A stretch of 64,000 nucleotides of DNA from Trichosphaerium sp. ATCC 40318 (GCA_038496445.1 JALMLS010000155.1:158064-222063); one strand, 5' to 3'; counted from the first letter of the stretch, positions 45,883-58,571 are shown. The notes: a model not told the origin generated them from the letters alone. Translations and numbers: made by a program.

Positions 45883-47365
45883 CTAATCTTCGCCATTGCG
45901 TGCTGAACGACGTGACCTACGCTCTCCTCGTTGTCTTCTTGGTTCTAGTGTAGGTCTAGAGCCTCCCTGTCTGGCAGCTCGCCTATCGGCTATCTCTTTT
46001 TTCTTTCGATCGATTTCTGCTTGCATTCGTTTAGATTCCTCGTCGGATGAAGATTCTTCGCTGTCACTTTCTTCACTTTTTTCGGCTTCTCTCTCAGCTA
46101 CTCTTTTATCGTAGGCTTTTCTTCTTTCCAATCGTTGTTTCTCTAGATCTTTAAAGCTCCGACCTCTTTCTTTCTCGACCTTGTCACGTGCTACTTTCAT
46201 CTTGTATGCTCTTTTTACAGAATTGGCTTCTCTACCGTCTGTTGGAATTTTCTCGGTGATCTTAGGAACGTCGCTTAGTTCACCACTCTCAACCTTAGAT
46301 TTCACCTTGGCCTGCAAAGGACGAATTTCATCCCAAACATTGTACGTAAAGAAATCACCTACCCACCCCTGATACTCATCTTTTACTGTCCACGTATGGG
46401 ATCCTCCTCTCCAAAGGTCTCCGTTTAGTACCACCGGGGCATCGTATTCTGGATACACGCTTCTTTTTGCAAGGTAGAGTTTGCCACCTGAAATGCGTAT
46501 CATTTTACACTCGTCCTTGTCAGTGAATCGAAACAGTTTCCTTCTCAATCCAGGGACGCCATCGATGTACAGAATAAAAGGAAATCTTTTATACGAGAAG
46601 CCAGTAGGTTGCCAGCGAAGGAGCATTTTTTTATCGGTCCAATCTTTACCCTCCTGCTTTCTGTACAAATCTATGCTGTCTTCAGTAAGATCTGTGCAAA
46701 ATATAATCATATTGGCTGAATGCCAGCATTCTTGTCTTTTGAGTGACTCCGCTTTTTCCTCGTCTACGAAGTTTTCCAGTGGGTATTCAACAGGTCTCCT
46801 TGCAACGATTCTTCTTTTTGTGCTACGACCACTACTCTGTTGGCTTGAGCGAGAAGCTGACGTTTTGGTTTTTGACTCCTTAGGGCGCTTCCCTGGTACC
46901 AACACAAGCTTCCCTCCCTTGATTACTACTGAATCGCCCTTGTACGGTACTTTTAGTGATTTCCCGTTTACACTAACAACACTGTTGTCTTTTTTAATGA
47001 AATTCATGAGCGTTTGGCTCGGAGTAATGGACCTAGATGATGTTCCAGCGCCACATTTCACCTTAATGTCGTATGTGGCCTTATCTTTGTTTGTTATGCT
47101 ACCGGCACTCATTGCTCTTATTGTAGGTAAATATGAGTTGTCTTTTAAGTTCACTTGGAATCGCATGAAACTTGTTCCCAATTCACTTAAGGATCTGTTT
47201 TTCGCAGTAACCTTGCAAGTTATTTGAAAGCCTAGGAACGCAAGTTTTACGATAAACCCACTTGTTCAAAACAGTCCAATAAATACAGCTCTTTATTGGC
47301 ACGAAAGTGTAAAGGAGTTGTTGTAAGTTTGTTTTTACGTCTCCAACATTCTCCGGTTGCGCCAT
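45883..47365 (-). CDS. unrecognised protein with basic/acidic C-terminal coiled coil
   Basis: MAQPENVGD is joined by a phase-0 intron to VTAKNRSLSELGTSFMRFQV, then one 1.3-kb exon. The N-terminal 90 residues look like a beta-rich module (SVVSVNGKSLKVPYKGDSVV, IKGGKLVLVPG). A basic Ser-rich linker follows, then a 170-residue globular part with many aromatics: ECWHSANMIIFCTDLTEDSI, WQPTGFSYKRFPFILYIDG, GGKLYLAKRSVYPEYDAPVV and WVGDFFTYNVWDEI. The last 130 residues are a charged helix with an acidic Ser patch (SEESDSEESSSDEESK) and an Arg-rich end. I cannot assign a family. The long exon is unusual for this region. A nucleic-acid-linked role is only a guess from the Arg/Lys tail. Confidence 0.6.
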
Positions 47366-47771
47366 GACAGCGCAATCAGTTACAAACAGACTTCCTTTTA
47401 ATTTTCGGACAGTGCACCTAGATGATTGACCATTTACAAACCAACTAGAATTGAATCATGTTTACGCCGTGTCTATGACAATTCTGACGCTGTACGACAT
47501 TGACACATTTTCTTGAACAGGAACTTACAATTTTTGTTTTCTTTTTTGCTTAGGATTTGCTGTTTTTATTTAGTTAAAAGTTGAAAGATGCGTGAGCCAT
47601 TCTAAATCCTGGATCACTATTGCTATAGGCCCTAGCACTCAAATACCAAACGTCAATTGAAGATTTTCATAAAAAGCGTTGAAAAAAATCACGGAAAAAA
47701 GGCAGAACACAAAAGAGTCAATGAAAACCAGTATTTTATTCTTGTAGCTTCAAATCATTATTGTAAACAAC
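47366..47771. promoter_or_regulatory. divergent spacer, unknown gene and LeuRS
   Basis: 406 bp between two opposed starts, so it should hold both promoters. A run of A/T near 47690 precedes LeuRS. No motif is named. Confidence 0.3.
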
Positions 47772-50700
47772 ATGGCGGAACAAAACACGCCTAGTGGTGA
47801 TACACCAAAGGTAATAAAGGCTTAAGAGAAACTCATAGCTCCTAGTTTTGCGTATCATTCCCTGTTTGCTACGTTACAACGTCCAAACACCGTGGAAGCT
47901 CTATGCGATAAATTTTAGCCACTTTACAGCGATCAGTGCCTAACTATACTTTAGTCTACGAAAAAACGCGATGCTCTTCGCGAAATAGAGATACAAGTAC
48001 AAAAGAAATGGGAAGAACACAAAGTGTTTGAAGATGACGCACCTGCAGATCCAAACAGCAAACCAAAGTACATGGCTACGTTTCCTGTACGTATCTTTAA
48101 ACACCAGTGACCCCCAAATTCAAAATACTTTCTTACACTTGTAAAAGTACCCATACATGAACGGAAGACTTCACCTTGGCCACACTTTCACCCTAGCAAA
48201 GGCAGAGTTCTCCGTTGGCTACCAGAGACTTCAAGGCAAAAACACCTTGTTTCCATTCTCATTTCACTGTACCGGCATGCCAATCAAGGTGCGATGGCAA
48301 TAAGAATTTTACAGTGTTACCTTTGTGTAACTGTGGGCATTTTTCTTTTTCGTCTTGTGCCAAACTTACAGAAATACGCGTAGACATCCGCAGATAAGCT
48401 TGCCGTTGAAATTTCCAAGTACGGTAACCCTCCACAGTTCCCTATTGAAGAGGACGAGCCTGAAAAGAAACCAAAGCAAGACGTTGTGGTTGATCACACA
48501 AAGTTCAAATCCAAGAAGGCTAAATCCGCCGCAAAATCTGGTAAAAAGAGCGCCAAACAATGGGAAATTCTTCAAATGTCTGGTATCCCTGACGAAGAAA
48601 TCCCAAAGTTCCAAGATGCAGCTTATTGGCTTCAATACTTCCCACCACTTGCTAAGGTACGAGAAGAGTATTTTTTTTATTTATGCATTTATTTTTTGGT
48701 TAACACCTGTTTTCTAGAGCGATCTTAAAGATCTCGGTGTCAAAGTAGATTGGCGTAGATCATTTATCACTACTGAAGTAAATCCGTTTTATGATGCTTT
48801 TGTACGTTGGCAGTTTATAACACTCAAAAAACTTGGAAAAGTTCAATTTGGTAAAAGGTACACCTTCGCTGATTACTGCAGTCTATTTTTTCGCTTACAT
48901 TTAAAACTTTCAGGTATACGATATACTCTCCAAAAGATGGACAACCTTGCATGGACCACGATCGCGCAGAAGGCGAAGGTGTGCTCCCTCAGGACTACAC
49001 TTTGATCAAGCAAGAACTTCTCGAACCGTACCCAGAAAAGCTTGCATCTCTCAAAGATACAGGCAAAAAAGTGTACTTGGTTCCTGCCACTCTAAGACCA
49101 AACACAATGTGCGTGTACCACCTCCACAATACGTTTCAATTTACTTGGGTTTTAGGTATGGTCAAACAAATTGCTTTATTCTCCCAGAGGGCGAATATGG
49201 TGCCTTCGAAATCAATGACACCGATATTTTCGTTTGCACAGAACGTGCTGCACGCAGTATCCACTTGCAATTTATATTTGCTGTTTTCAATTTTCTGCAT
49301 TTTCCTTAACATAAAACAGACATGTCATTCCAAGGACTCTCCCCAGAGTTTGGTGTTGTCAAATGCCTTGCAAAATTTAAAGGCTTGGATATTATTGGCG
49401 CTGCCTTGAAGGCTCCGCTTGCTACATACGACAAAATATACGTCCTACCTATGGAGACTATTTCAACTACAAAGGTATTCTTTGGTTTTAAAACTTATAA
49501 AACCAACAAATCTTTTGACGTATACTTTGTTCAAAATCTCACGGCTTAAAATAGGGTACAGGTGTAGTGACATCTGTTCCTAGTGATGCACCTGACGATT
49601 ACATGTGCCTCAAAGATCTCAAAACTAACGAGAAAATGAGAACAAAATATTTCACCACATCAGGCCTCAAACCTGAAATGGTTGACGTACGTTTGGACTG
49701 CTACGATTTTGTACAAGCACCATTAAATTCTAACCTCTTTTTTAACAGCCATTTGAAGTTGTTAAAATCATTAATGTGCCTGGATACGGCGAAGACTCTG
49801 CTGCTTCTCTATGTGAGAAGAAAAAGATCTCTTCCCACAAAGATAAAACTGCTCTTGAAGAGCTCAAAAAGTTGGTGTACCTTGATGGTTTCAACCACGG
49901 TGTCATGTTGGTTGGCGACTACAAAGGACAGTATCCTCAGATAGTTTTTTTTGAATATTTTTGTAGCATTCTATGTATTTGCTTTAACTGTAAAAAGAGT
50001 TGTCAAAGAGTGCATATCAAAGATCAAACAAGATCTTATCGATGCTGGACAAGCCTTGCCTTACAGCGAGCCTAACGGAAGAGTTGTATCTCGATCTGGT
50101 GATGTTTGTGTTGTCTGTTTGTGTGATCAGTGGTATGTTACATACGGTGAACAAAAATGGAAGGAATCAGCACTCAAGTGCCTCGAGGCCATGAACACTT
50201 ACGGGTACGCGAATGAGAAATAAGAATGCGCTTGGTGCTTGTTTATTTATGCCTTCAATAGAAACGAAACAAGAAATATGTTCGCCAAAACTTTTGATTG
50301 GATGAACCAGTGGGCTTGTTCACGTTCTTATGGTCTAGGAACTAAGGTCCCTTGGGTGCGTGCAGTAGTTACAAAAAATACCAGCAATTTTGATGACCAC
50401 AACTATTTGAGCGCTTATCACAATGAGGTAGGATGAGAAATACTTGATTGAGAGTCTATCAGATTCTACCATTTACATGGCATTTTACACTATTGCTCAC
50501 TTGCTACTTGGTACGTTTTCGTAGAAGTTATTTGTCAACCAAATACTTGGCACAAGCTTACTGTATCTGTGTAGGAAAAGACAATATTGCTGGTGCAGGT
50601 GTTGGTCCTCTAGGTATTAAGGCTGAGCAGCTTACACCTGAGGTACTTTAAATTTAAAAGTCATAAGATGAAGAAATTTACCCGCGTAGGTGTTTGATTA

Positions 50701-52677
50701 CATCTTTTTGGATTCTGATGCTCCAGATACTGCTATCCCTACTGATGCCCTTGACAAACTTCGTGCAGAGTTCAGATACTGGTACCCTGTAGATCTCAGG
50801 TACATAGCCAAGAAGAATATAGTAAATACTCATACTACTGTGTAGAGTATCCGGTAAAGATTTGGTAACAAACCATCTTACATTTTACATTTACACCCAT
50901 ACTGCGCTATGGGGAGTGGATAAATGGCCTAAGGCTGTACGAGCAAATGGACACATCATGTTGAATCAAGCTAAGATGTCAAAGTCAACAGGCAACTTCT
51001 TGACTCTAGCTGGTGCGTACTAGCCTTATTATCTGCAATTGTAGCTGACCAACACTCTTTAATCAGATGGTATTAAAACTTATGGTGCTGATGCCATGCG
51101 TCTTGCTCTTGCAGATTCTGGAGACACCATCGATGATGCTAATTTTACTCACGAGAATGCCACAGGAGCTATTCTCAAACTTTACACATACATTGATTGG
51201 GTAAAAGTGCGTACCTATCTACCTGTCTTTTTTTTGTCAATTGTTAACAAACATGTTCTATAGGAGACTCTTGCTGAGCTTCCAAACTACAGAGAAGGAC
51301 CACCATCCACATTTGCGGATAAGGTATTTGCAGCTGATATTTCTGAAGCAATAAGAACGACCAAAGAGTGCTATGAACAGTGCGTGTAACATTTAATAAT
51401 TTAACTACTTTTTTTGATTATCCTCCGCGAGAGTTCTCGAGTGTGTACATGGAGAGAAGCGGTTTTCGCTTTTCAACGTGTTTTAGACGCACTTTTGAGA
51501 TAGTAGTTGGAGGTAAATTCGACAAAACCTTTTCATATTTTTTGAGCAGTCTTCACCTTTAGTTCGACGTTCTAATAATTACAAAAGGGCTCTATACCGT
51601 GATGTTACACGTAACTCCTTCTATCAACTCAAGAAGCTCAAGGAATACTATGATAAATTGTGTTCAGCTGCTGGTGGTAAGTTTATTAATTTTGCATTTT
51701 ATTACTTTGTTACTCATTTTTGCGTACAGACAAGCCAAATAGAGAACTCTTGCTCAAATTTATAACTGTACAAGCCATTCTCATATCTCCAATTACACCT
51801 CACATGTGTGAGTACATTTGGTCTGACCTCCTCAAAAACGTACGTTCAATGCCTTTTCTATTGCCATTGTAAAAGATTGTTAACAAATATCTAGGATGGC
51901 TTTATTGCAAATGCCAAATGGCCTGAACCAATAGGTGATTTCGCTGAGTTCCTCTTTAAGAAGAGCTACGTAGAGAAGAACCTTCACACATGGAGAACAA
52001 AGCGAGAAACATACATCAAACCGCGAAAGGTAAGTGACCTTGACTGATTTAAGAACACAATCTTACTATATTTGTTTCAGGGACCTAAGAAGCCAGCACC
52101 AAATTGTTTTAACATATATGTTGCTCTAAAGTACCCAGAAGTCCAAGCACAGGTTATTAACACGATCAAGGCAGTTTACGATAAGGTACGCAATAGTCTA
52201 ATTTCGGTTAAGAAAAAATTACAACAATTTCGAATTAAAATGACGTTGTAACATTCTTGTAGACTGCTGATCTACCAGCGGAAGCTCGTTGCTTCCCAAG
52301 TAGGAAGGATATTATTGTTGAGCTTCGTAAAGTCAACTCTGCCAAGAAATTCGTTAAGGATGCCATGAAAGTTATCTCTGCTGTTGAAGTACGACACCCT
52401 TAGCGTTTTTTTGTTGTTTTGAAAGAGTGTAAATTAACAATATTGGTAGGCATCGTTCAAGTCTGGTGGAGAAAGCGCGTTTACCCTCCAATGGCCTTTC
52501 TCTGAGATTGACACTTTGACAGATATGATCGCTTACATTAAAGCTGAACTTCAAGTTGACGAAGTAAACATTTACACGCATGATGCTGAAGGTAATCCAG
52601 ATCCTATTAATCGTACAAAATTCTCTGTCCCTGGTAAACCGATTGTTATCTTCTCTGGCGAAAAGAAGACTGAATGA
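47772..52677 (+). CDS. LARS1: cytosolic leucyl-tRNA synthetase
   Basis: [13 protein letters not shown] is followed by [20 protein letters not shown], then the class-I HIGH motif in [20 protein letters not shown]. The sequence has the archaeal/eukaryotic LeuRS order: insertion with [32 protein letters not shown], the CP1 editing domain ([31 protein letters not shown]), then [29 protein letters not shown] and [20 protein letters not shown], the KMSKS loop. The anticodon-binding and C-terminal domains follow to [15 protein letters not shown]. The enzyme charges tRNA-Leu and edits mischarged residues. The editing domain appears intact, with the GTGVV..V.S..PDD motif. About 18 short introns. Confidence 0.95.
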
Positions 52678-52755
52678 GAAGTATAAAATGAAACAAATAA
52701 AAACACCTTATTTTTTTAAAGTGGTAAATGTTTACATTGTTATTATTTCTGATAC

Positions 52756-53536
52756 TCAAGCTATTGTACATGATGCAGAGCACATGGGTTGTCCATGGCC
52801 GTTAGGAACGTTGTAGTCAGGTGGAATAGGATCCTTACGATTAAAAAATTCTTGTCCCTACAGATTTATTAGATGGTAAAAAAAAGGATCCAATTCACAT
52901 GCCTTAGATCTATCCACTACAATATTACATACTTCTGTCTGTGACATTATGTCAAAAATGTTTTGGGTGACTATAAGTTCACTGTCACTAGATTGAGTTT
53001 GTATTGTAGTGATTCTTTCAGCTCGACTGTCATACGAAAAATATCGCTTTAAAAAAAACATTAGCATTTGGTAATACCCTACAATAAATGTGCAAGTTGG
53101 ATGAGCAATTTTGGGGATTTCCGAAAATAGAAAAACTAGTGACTTGCAATGTTTGTCAGTGTACCATTTGTTGTTGCATGATCCTGGAGAAATCGTCGTC
53201 CATTTGAAAAGCGGAAGCCGTTTTAATTACATTACCGTACACACTCGTGAATTGTTGACTTATTTGCCGGAGGTACCCAAACGTGCGCGTTTGAGATAAT
53301 GTAGCGTCTGTAAGGCAGACATACGCTGTTTCTCCATCAAGGCGACAAGAGTAGTTGAATTGTGGTGTGTACGTAAAAGATATGTTTTTAGTGCCCGTTG
53401 TGCCCATGGCGGCTATTTTGCGAATAACAACCATTGTAATTTGTGGGAAGTTTCCCTGTGCTTCTGCATGATCAACCAGTACTGTTGTACCTCTAGATAT
53501 TACACTATATATAATTCCTGGCCTCTCATCCTCCAT
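52756..53536 (-). CDS. longin-domain SNARE-like protein with Gln zero layer and CaaX-like end
   Basis: The longin domain is VAMP7-like: RPGIIYSVISRGTTVLVDHA, VVIRKIAAM, NISFTYTPQFNYSC, GETAYVCLTDATLSQTRTFG and YLRQISQQFTSVYG. The coiled-coil exon reads SELIVTQNIFDIMSQTEVCN then IVVDRSK. Lined up with R-SNAREs (NIdlVxqRGErLelLiDKT), the zero-layer Arg position holds Gln. The last exon has no membrane helix; it reads GQEFFNRKDPIPPDYNVPNG and ends MCSASCTIA, so CTIA could be a prenylated CaaX box with palmitoylatable Cys nearby, as in Ykt6. This exon is joined through a GC-AG intron (52858-52902). It likely acts in vesicle fusion, or regulates it if it cannot form a fusogenic SNARE bundle. Confidence 0.7.
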
Positions 53537-53629
53537 TATGCTTGTGTGGGAAAATATATCTGTGACAGTCAAGATTTAGTAAAACTTATTTTTAAATAAG
53601 CACCACTCTCTATCCTTCCGACGCTAGCA
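53537..53629. promoter_or_regulatory. divergent spacer, longin gene and TDP2-like gene
   Basis: Only 93 bp between two opposed start codons, one of the tightest divergent pairs here. A shared promoter is likely by spacing. No motif was identified. Confidence 0.35.
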
Positions 53630-54876
53630 ATGCTTGAAGGGTTCAAAGGATTACGCAAGGTAGACGTCGCAGACACTTTACAAGTCCCACAGCTAAAGTG
53701 GAGCAATAAAACTAATGAATGGGTTCCTCATGAGCCAGAGTCGCCTGACAGTATACAAATTAAAAAGCTAACGGTGTTTACCCTTAACATAATGAAAGAG
53801 CAGGTACATAGCGAATGCGCGCCTGCGAGGCCAAGAGCTGCACTAATTTACGAATTGTGCGTACTCATTAAATGAAAGACTCAAAACTGTAAAAATAGCT
53901 GACCTGTAATCCAAAATAGTTATTTGTTGACACCTACAAACAATGTTAGGTGGATCTTGTTCCCCGAATGGATGCACTGGTAAATGAGCTAAAAAAATGC
54001 GAACCGGACATTGTTGCTCTCCAAGAGAATAAGAAAACGCACAATGGTATCATACCTTAGCAAGCTTGTTAACTAACGGGCAATAGCACTGCTAATGGAG
54101 GCTCCGTATATACGAGAGCGTTACTACGTGTCTGAATTCACAGGACAACAGTACGGGTTCAAGGTACTTGTTGTGTTGTTGAGTTTACATATGGAACTAA
54201 TATGGGATAAGGTGAGCCTATTGTCCCGCTTTCCACTATCATCGTTGACACTGTACAACGTGTTGAGTACGTTGTTATTGTAAATCTATTGTTTAACACG
54301 TTAAAAACCTCCCTCAAGGCAGACAAGCCCTTGTAGGATCACTTGTTATAAACGACCAGACTTTTGCTTTTGGTAGCACGCACCTGACATCTGGTAATAA
54401 CCCTTCGCGGCGCGAGAATCAAATAGAGTTTCTATACGACAAGGTGAGTTGGGTCACAACAAACATGTTTATAATGGGGTTTTACTTAGATGAAAAGTTA
54501 CGAGAATGCCATGTTGGTAGGCGACTTTAATTACTGTCATTCAAATGATGACACCTCTGATGTACATTTACGCTATGATTATGAGGATTGTTGGCCAATC
54601 ATAAACAATACGTACACACAACTAAAACAACTGATTGGGTGACATTGTTTTTCATTTAGAGAAGGGTTCACAAGGCACAACAAACGTATTGATAGAATGT
54701 ATCTACGGCACGTGGACTACCTCACATAATTTGTTTTAATAATCTTGCTTAGGTCCGATATAGCGAGACCAATGCGTATGAAGGTAGTAGCTAAGGGAAC
54801 GGTACAGAATGCAGTACAATTCAAGTCAATCTCAGATCATTGGGGCCTTTGTGTAACGCTAAAGTTTGCACAGTGA
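53630..54876 (+). CDS. endonuclease/exonuclease/phosphatase family protein, TDP2-like
   Basis: After a 40-residue N terminus (MLEGFKGLRKVDVADTLQVP) the EEP fold motifs appear in order: KKLTVFTLNIM (metal-site Asn), CEPDIVALQE (catalytic Glu), VSLLSRFPLSSL, FAFGSTHLTSG (His), MLVGDFNYCHSND (GDFN), KRIDRMYLR and SISDHWGLCVTL (SDH). The order and spacing fit the TDP2/APE1-like branch that hydrolyses phosphodiester bonds; TDP2 removes topoisomerase II tyrosine adducts from 5' DNA ends and VPg from picornaviral RNA. The N-terminal WVPHEPESPD hints at the short form of TDP2 in protists. A related mRNA deadenylase (ANGEL/CCR4) is less likely, as LRR and long insertions are absent. Seven or so introns. 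Confidence 0.72.
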
Positions 54877-54981
54877 TTTAGCTTTTTACAATCTTTAATA
54901 AAAGTGCAGCATCAAATGTTTTGCTTTAAGGCATTTTATTTTGGCTTTGTGTTAAGTTCAGAGTTAACCGGTCACTCCAGC

Positions 54982-55793
54982 ATGTTCGCATCTTCGTACA
55001 GATCCATAGTTAGAGCACAGAGACTAGCGAGTACACGCAGAAAGAACACCAGCGTTCGCGTGCGCTGTATTAACACAAAGCCCAACCAACCAATTAACTG
55101 GGATAAAACGCCTCAAGACGAGCTTGTCGCAGAAGCTCTAGGCGAAAAATATGATCCAGAAGGTGAATATACTACTAGACCTGTTCCCCCAGGCGCAGAC
55201 AGTAAAATAAAAGAGAATGCAGAGGTATTTACCAACAAAAATTATTTGTTCAAACCCAAAAGACCCGTATCTGAGGCCCTCTTGCTCACTATATTGTTAC
55301 AGGCATATTTGCGAAGAGATATGGAGGGATGGCTGTTTGGTTCACGCATTTTAAAGGAAGATAGACACGAAAAAGCAAAAAGGCAAAAAAATTCACCGTT
55401 CTTTTGTGGCGAAGACCCTGTAAGTAGCTACAAACAAACATATTTTACAATCAAAAAAAAAAAAAAAAGTATTTTGCCCTTTACAAAAAGGCTAACAAAA
55501 AATGATGTAGCTAGGACCAGGACAAACGCGACCAGCTGCTGATTGGGAAAAACCACAATACTTTTTTGTACGACATTCATTTACAAAAATTATTTTCGCA
55601 CTTTTTCGCTCACGTTGTTCTCTAGTATGCTGTTTGGGGAATTGTTATTTTGTTTATAACTGTTTTCAAAGTTGACGCCACTGGACTTCGCTGGGCGCTC
55701 GAGGAGGCACAAGAACGTTTCGTTGTCGCAGAAAACGCACGGCGTGCTGTTGAACGAGCCAAACGGGAGAGACAAGAACAACGTGGATTGTAG
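54982..55793 (+). CDS. single-pass mitochondrial membrane protein
   Basis: The start MFASSYRSIVRAQRLASTRR is a classic Arg/Ser presequence. Then come NQPINWDKTPQDELVAEALG, EYTTRPVPPGADSKIKENAE and a hydrophobic stretch. Exon 2 (acceptor gtag/CTAGGACC) gives GPGQTRPAADWEKPQYFF, and exon 3 has one membrane helix (YAVWGIVILFITVFKVDA) and a charged helix ending RQEQRGL. The one-helix, basic-tail form resembles accessory subunits of respiratory complex I such as NDUFB11/ESSS, but the match is too weak to name. Confidence 0.5.
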
Positions 55794-56138
55794 GTGCAAC
55801 TTATACAAACACGACTACAAAAGGAAATGCCAAAACATACAAAAAATTATACAACAAACAGGATGCCATTTTGCACATTGTAAATTTTTATAAATATCAC
55901 AGTCAAATGGCACCAGAGCACTCGATATGCAGTTTTGTAAACCAGATAAACCAAAATTCTGAACACTTTGTTTCAGCTAACTGCTGGCAGACATGTTTGT
56001 CACAAAAGAATTGTTTCCTCAAGAGTGTAGTAGTTTTTTTTTTAACTATTCCACAATCTCGTCAATTACGTAAGTAATGATTTTTGTGTTGTAAAAAAAG
56101 AGACCGATTCGTGGTCTTTATTTTTTGACGCATTTCAC
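55794..56138. other. convergent spacer
   Basis: 345 bp between two convergent genes, holding both 3' ends. Frames here are short and lack complexity. Nothing recognised. Confidence 0.4.
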
Positions 56139-57378
56139 TTATTCGTCACGGTGTACAACGAAACAGTTGGCTTGGTTGCTTGGGAATACAAGAATGTCTG
56201 CAACTTGTACGTGCTCAGGTCTTGATGCAGCGTATACAATGTTATCTGCAATGTCCTCAGCTACGAGAGGCTTCATACCTTTGTAAGGCGCCTTTGCTTT
56301 TTCCTTATCTCCAAGACGAACAATGCTAATTAAAAATAAACAACAAAAAAAAGAACCAATTCCTCACCTGAACTCTGTCTCAACAAGCCCTGGAGCGATT
56401 TGTGTAACACGTAGTCCTGTGTTAGCCAGCTCTTGGCGCATTGCCGAGTTAATGGCGTCAACAAAGTGTTTAGAACCACAGTAGATTGAACCTCCTCTGT
56501 AGGCCTCGCGACCAGCTACACTACAAAGTGTCAAAAAAAAAAAAAACGTGGTTTGTTTATCTACTTCAATACCTTCCGACATTGATAATATGGCCACTAT
56601 TGCGCTTCTTCATATCAGGTAAAAATGTGCGGAGCATGAACAGCACTCCCTATTGCCAGGCCAACATGTTAAAGGGTGTGTACAAAAAAAAACGGTATCT
56701 GTTAGCTACCTTAACGTTGGTGTCAACTACGTTGTTGATGGCTTCTAAGGTATTATCGGCTGTGTGATTGGTGCCAAGGGCTAGCCCTAGTGACGGTTTA
56801 ACTAACACACGACTTTTCGTTCACCCTTCACCGACATACCTGCATTATTAACCTAACAATAATATTAAAACTAGTTTTTTTTTTGTTGTCCAACGAGTGA
56901 ACTTTTTTTTCGTACCAGCACGTCAATTTGTTTGAACTCTTCTGGGAGAGCGGCTTTGAGTTTTTCTACGCCGCTGGACTCTTGAATATTGAAAGCAAAG
57001 ACGAACACTTGAGTTTAATTGTTTAGTACACTAAATAAAACCACCGTTCCTTGCGAAGCAAAATTAAGCGTGCGATGCGCCTTACCTTTTACACTGTGCT
57101 TTGCTTCAATAGCTTTTTTAAGAGCTTCCAAACGCTCTTGTCTCCTGGCAGTGATAATCTACGAGATATTAATAATGATTTGTAACGTTTAAAGCTAGCG
57201 TTCTTACCAGGTTACTGCCTGATTTCGCGAAGAGCCACGCAGCTGCTTCACCAATACCTGCTGAAGCGCCTGTACTGTAAATCGCTTAGATAACAGCGTT
57301 TGCATGTTGTAAAATAACGTACATGAGTACAACTTTGCCTGTGAGTCGGGGGTATGCAGGATATGTGTCAGAAGCCAT
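56139..57378 (-). CDS. short-chain dehydrogenase/reductase, YdfG/serine-dehydrogenase type
   Basis: Read from [18 protein letters not shown], the nucleotide fold follows as [15 protein letters not shown] (TGxxxGIG) and [13 protein letters not shown] with Arg-Arg for NADP. Next come [28 protein letters not shown], then the catalytic [15 protein letters not shown] (YxxxK), [32 protein letters not shown] and [17 protein letters not shown]. The last three features are characteristic of the YdfG/YMR226C group, which oxidises L-allo-threonine, serine and related 3-hydroxy acids with NADP. The Ser of the triad lies in the exon before YCGSK ([12 protein letters not shown]-like). Length about 260 residues, usual for the family. 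Confidence 0.88.
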
Positions 57379-57592
57379 GTGAGTTACGAGTGATTGTTTT
57401 ACAAATGAAAAATTTTCGTTGACTTTTTTAGGCAGTTTCAGTTCCTTTTTTTTTTTTTGAAACTTCCAGAACTTTCTCAAATACGAATTCGTTGCGACGA
57501 GTAACTGACCCATTCAACATCTTTTGTGGTAATTACTATTATGTACACTGTATTGCAATTGATTTACAGGAGAAATACGACACATTTCACAC

Positions 57593-58571
57593 TTATGATG
57601 CAAGCACCTGTGCTGGTTCTGGTTGCGGGTTTTCTTCTACTTGCGTTTCTAGGCGTTTTAGTAAATGTGTTTGATAGCAAAAACCTAAAATTTCCATACC
57701 TCCAATGGGCTCTGTATTTGGCACGTCAGGCAATACAATATTGGCTTCCTGCAAAGGGAAATAAGTTGTCAATTTAATTAACAAAAAAGACTCACATCCA
57801 TTTCTTTCTCTGCTATCAGAGCTCTAAGCTCATCTTCGATTTCTTCCTCGTCACCACTTTCAAGAGCATTACCTAACATGTTTGCAACTTCCTACAAAGA
57901 CTTTTTAGCGCTAAATAGGATAAGGTATCAGTACCTCTTGATATTCCAACGCTTCTTGTGTATCTGCCATAAGATCTTCTACTTTGTCGATATCCATTTC
58001 GTCATTGATTTGTTTCAGAACCCGCGTTCCCTCTTTAATGCCAGCGAGTACTTTTTGTTCAATTTTAGCGAATTCGATTGTATCCACCTAACGATCACCG
58101 ATAAATTAAATGCTTGGTGTCACATGTCAAAAAAACTTTGTTCAAAAAATCTAGGCACCATGTCCTGCAAGTTTTGTGCTGTTTGTTCGGTTTTGATGAG
58201 CATTGATTCTTGATACTTCTTTTTGCGCAAGCACAGTAACGCCTTGTCGCGCTTACCTAGTTTTAGGCAATGTGTTATGCATAATTAAAACCAAAAAAAA
58301 AAATCACCTTGTTGAAGTAACGTTTTAGCCGCTTCTGTCTCCCTTTCCATGACGATGGTCACCTGGGGTGTAGTTGAGGTTGTGAAAGCATGCCATAAAC
58401 CCAAATATAAGAGAATAAAACACGTACCTTTTTTTTGTACTTCTGTAATTTGTCATATTGTACTTTTAAATCAAGTATAGCTTGATCTTGCGATGATACT
58501 GTACGTTGAGGTGTAACTGTGCCTTCTATTGGCCTAGGAGTTCCGAATAGGCGCCCAATAACGCCACCCAT
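57593..58571 (-). CDS. CHMP6: ESCRT-III subunit CHMP6/Vps20
   Basis: MGGVIGRLFGTPRP gives Gly2 for myristoylation, as in CHMP6. The core follows: SSQDQAILDLKVQYDKLQKY, IVMERETEAAKTLLQQGKRD, KALLCLRKKKYQESML, KTEQTAQNLQDMV, VDTIEFAKIEQKVLAGIKEG and VEDLMADTQEALEYQEEVAN. The acidic C-terminal part ends with EANIVLPDVPNTEPIG, equivalent to the MIM2 motif of human CHMP6 (IELPEVPSEPLP) that binds the Vps4 MIT domain, then EPAQVLAS. CHMP6 links ESCRT-II to Snf7/CHMP4 polymer growth in multivesicular body formation. RAD52 lies 138 bp away, divergently. Confidence 0.93.

Noticed and set aside
46481-47227. 248-residue open frame on the plus strand
   Set aside because: Antisense shadow of the long exon of the 45883-47365 gene. 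Its composition mirrors the sense codons, and no domain is visible.
47183-47365. independent 60-residue protein starting MAQPENVGD
   Set aside because: Its first nine codons join in phase to the following long exon through a GTAAAA donor, so it is the first exon of the 45883-47365 gene.
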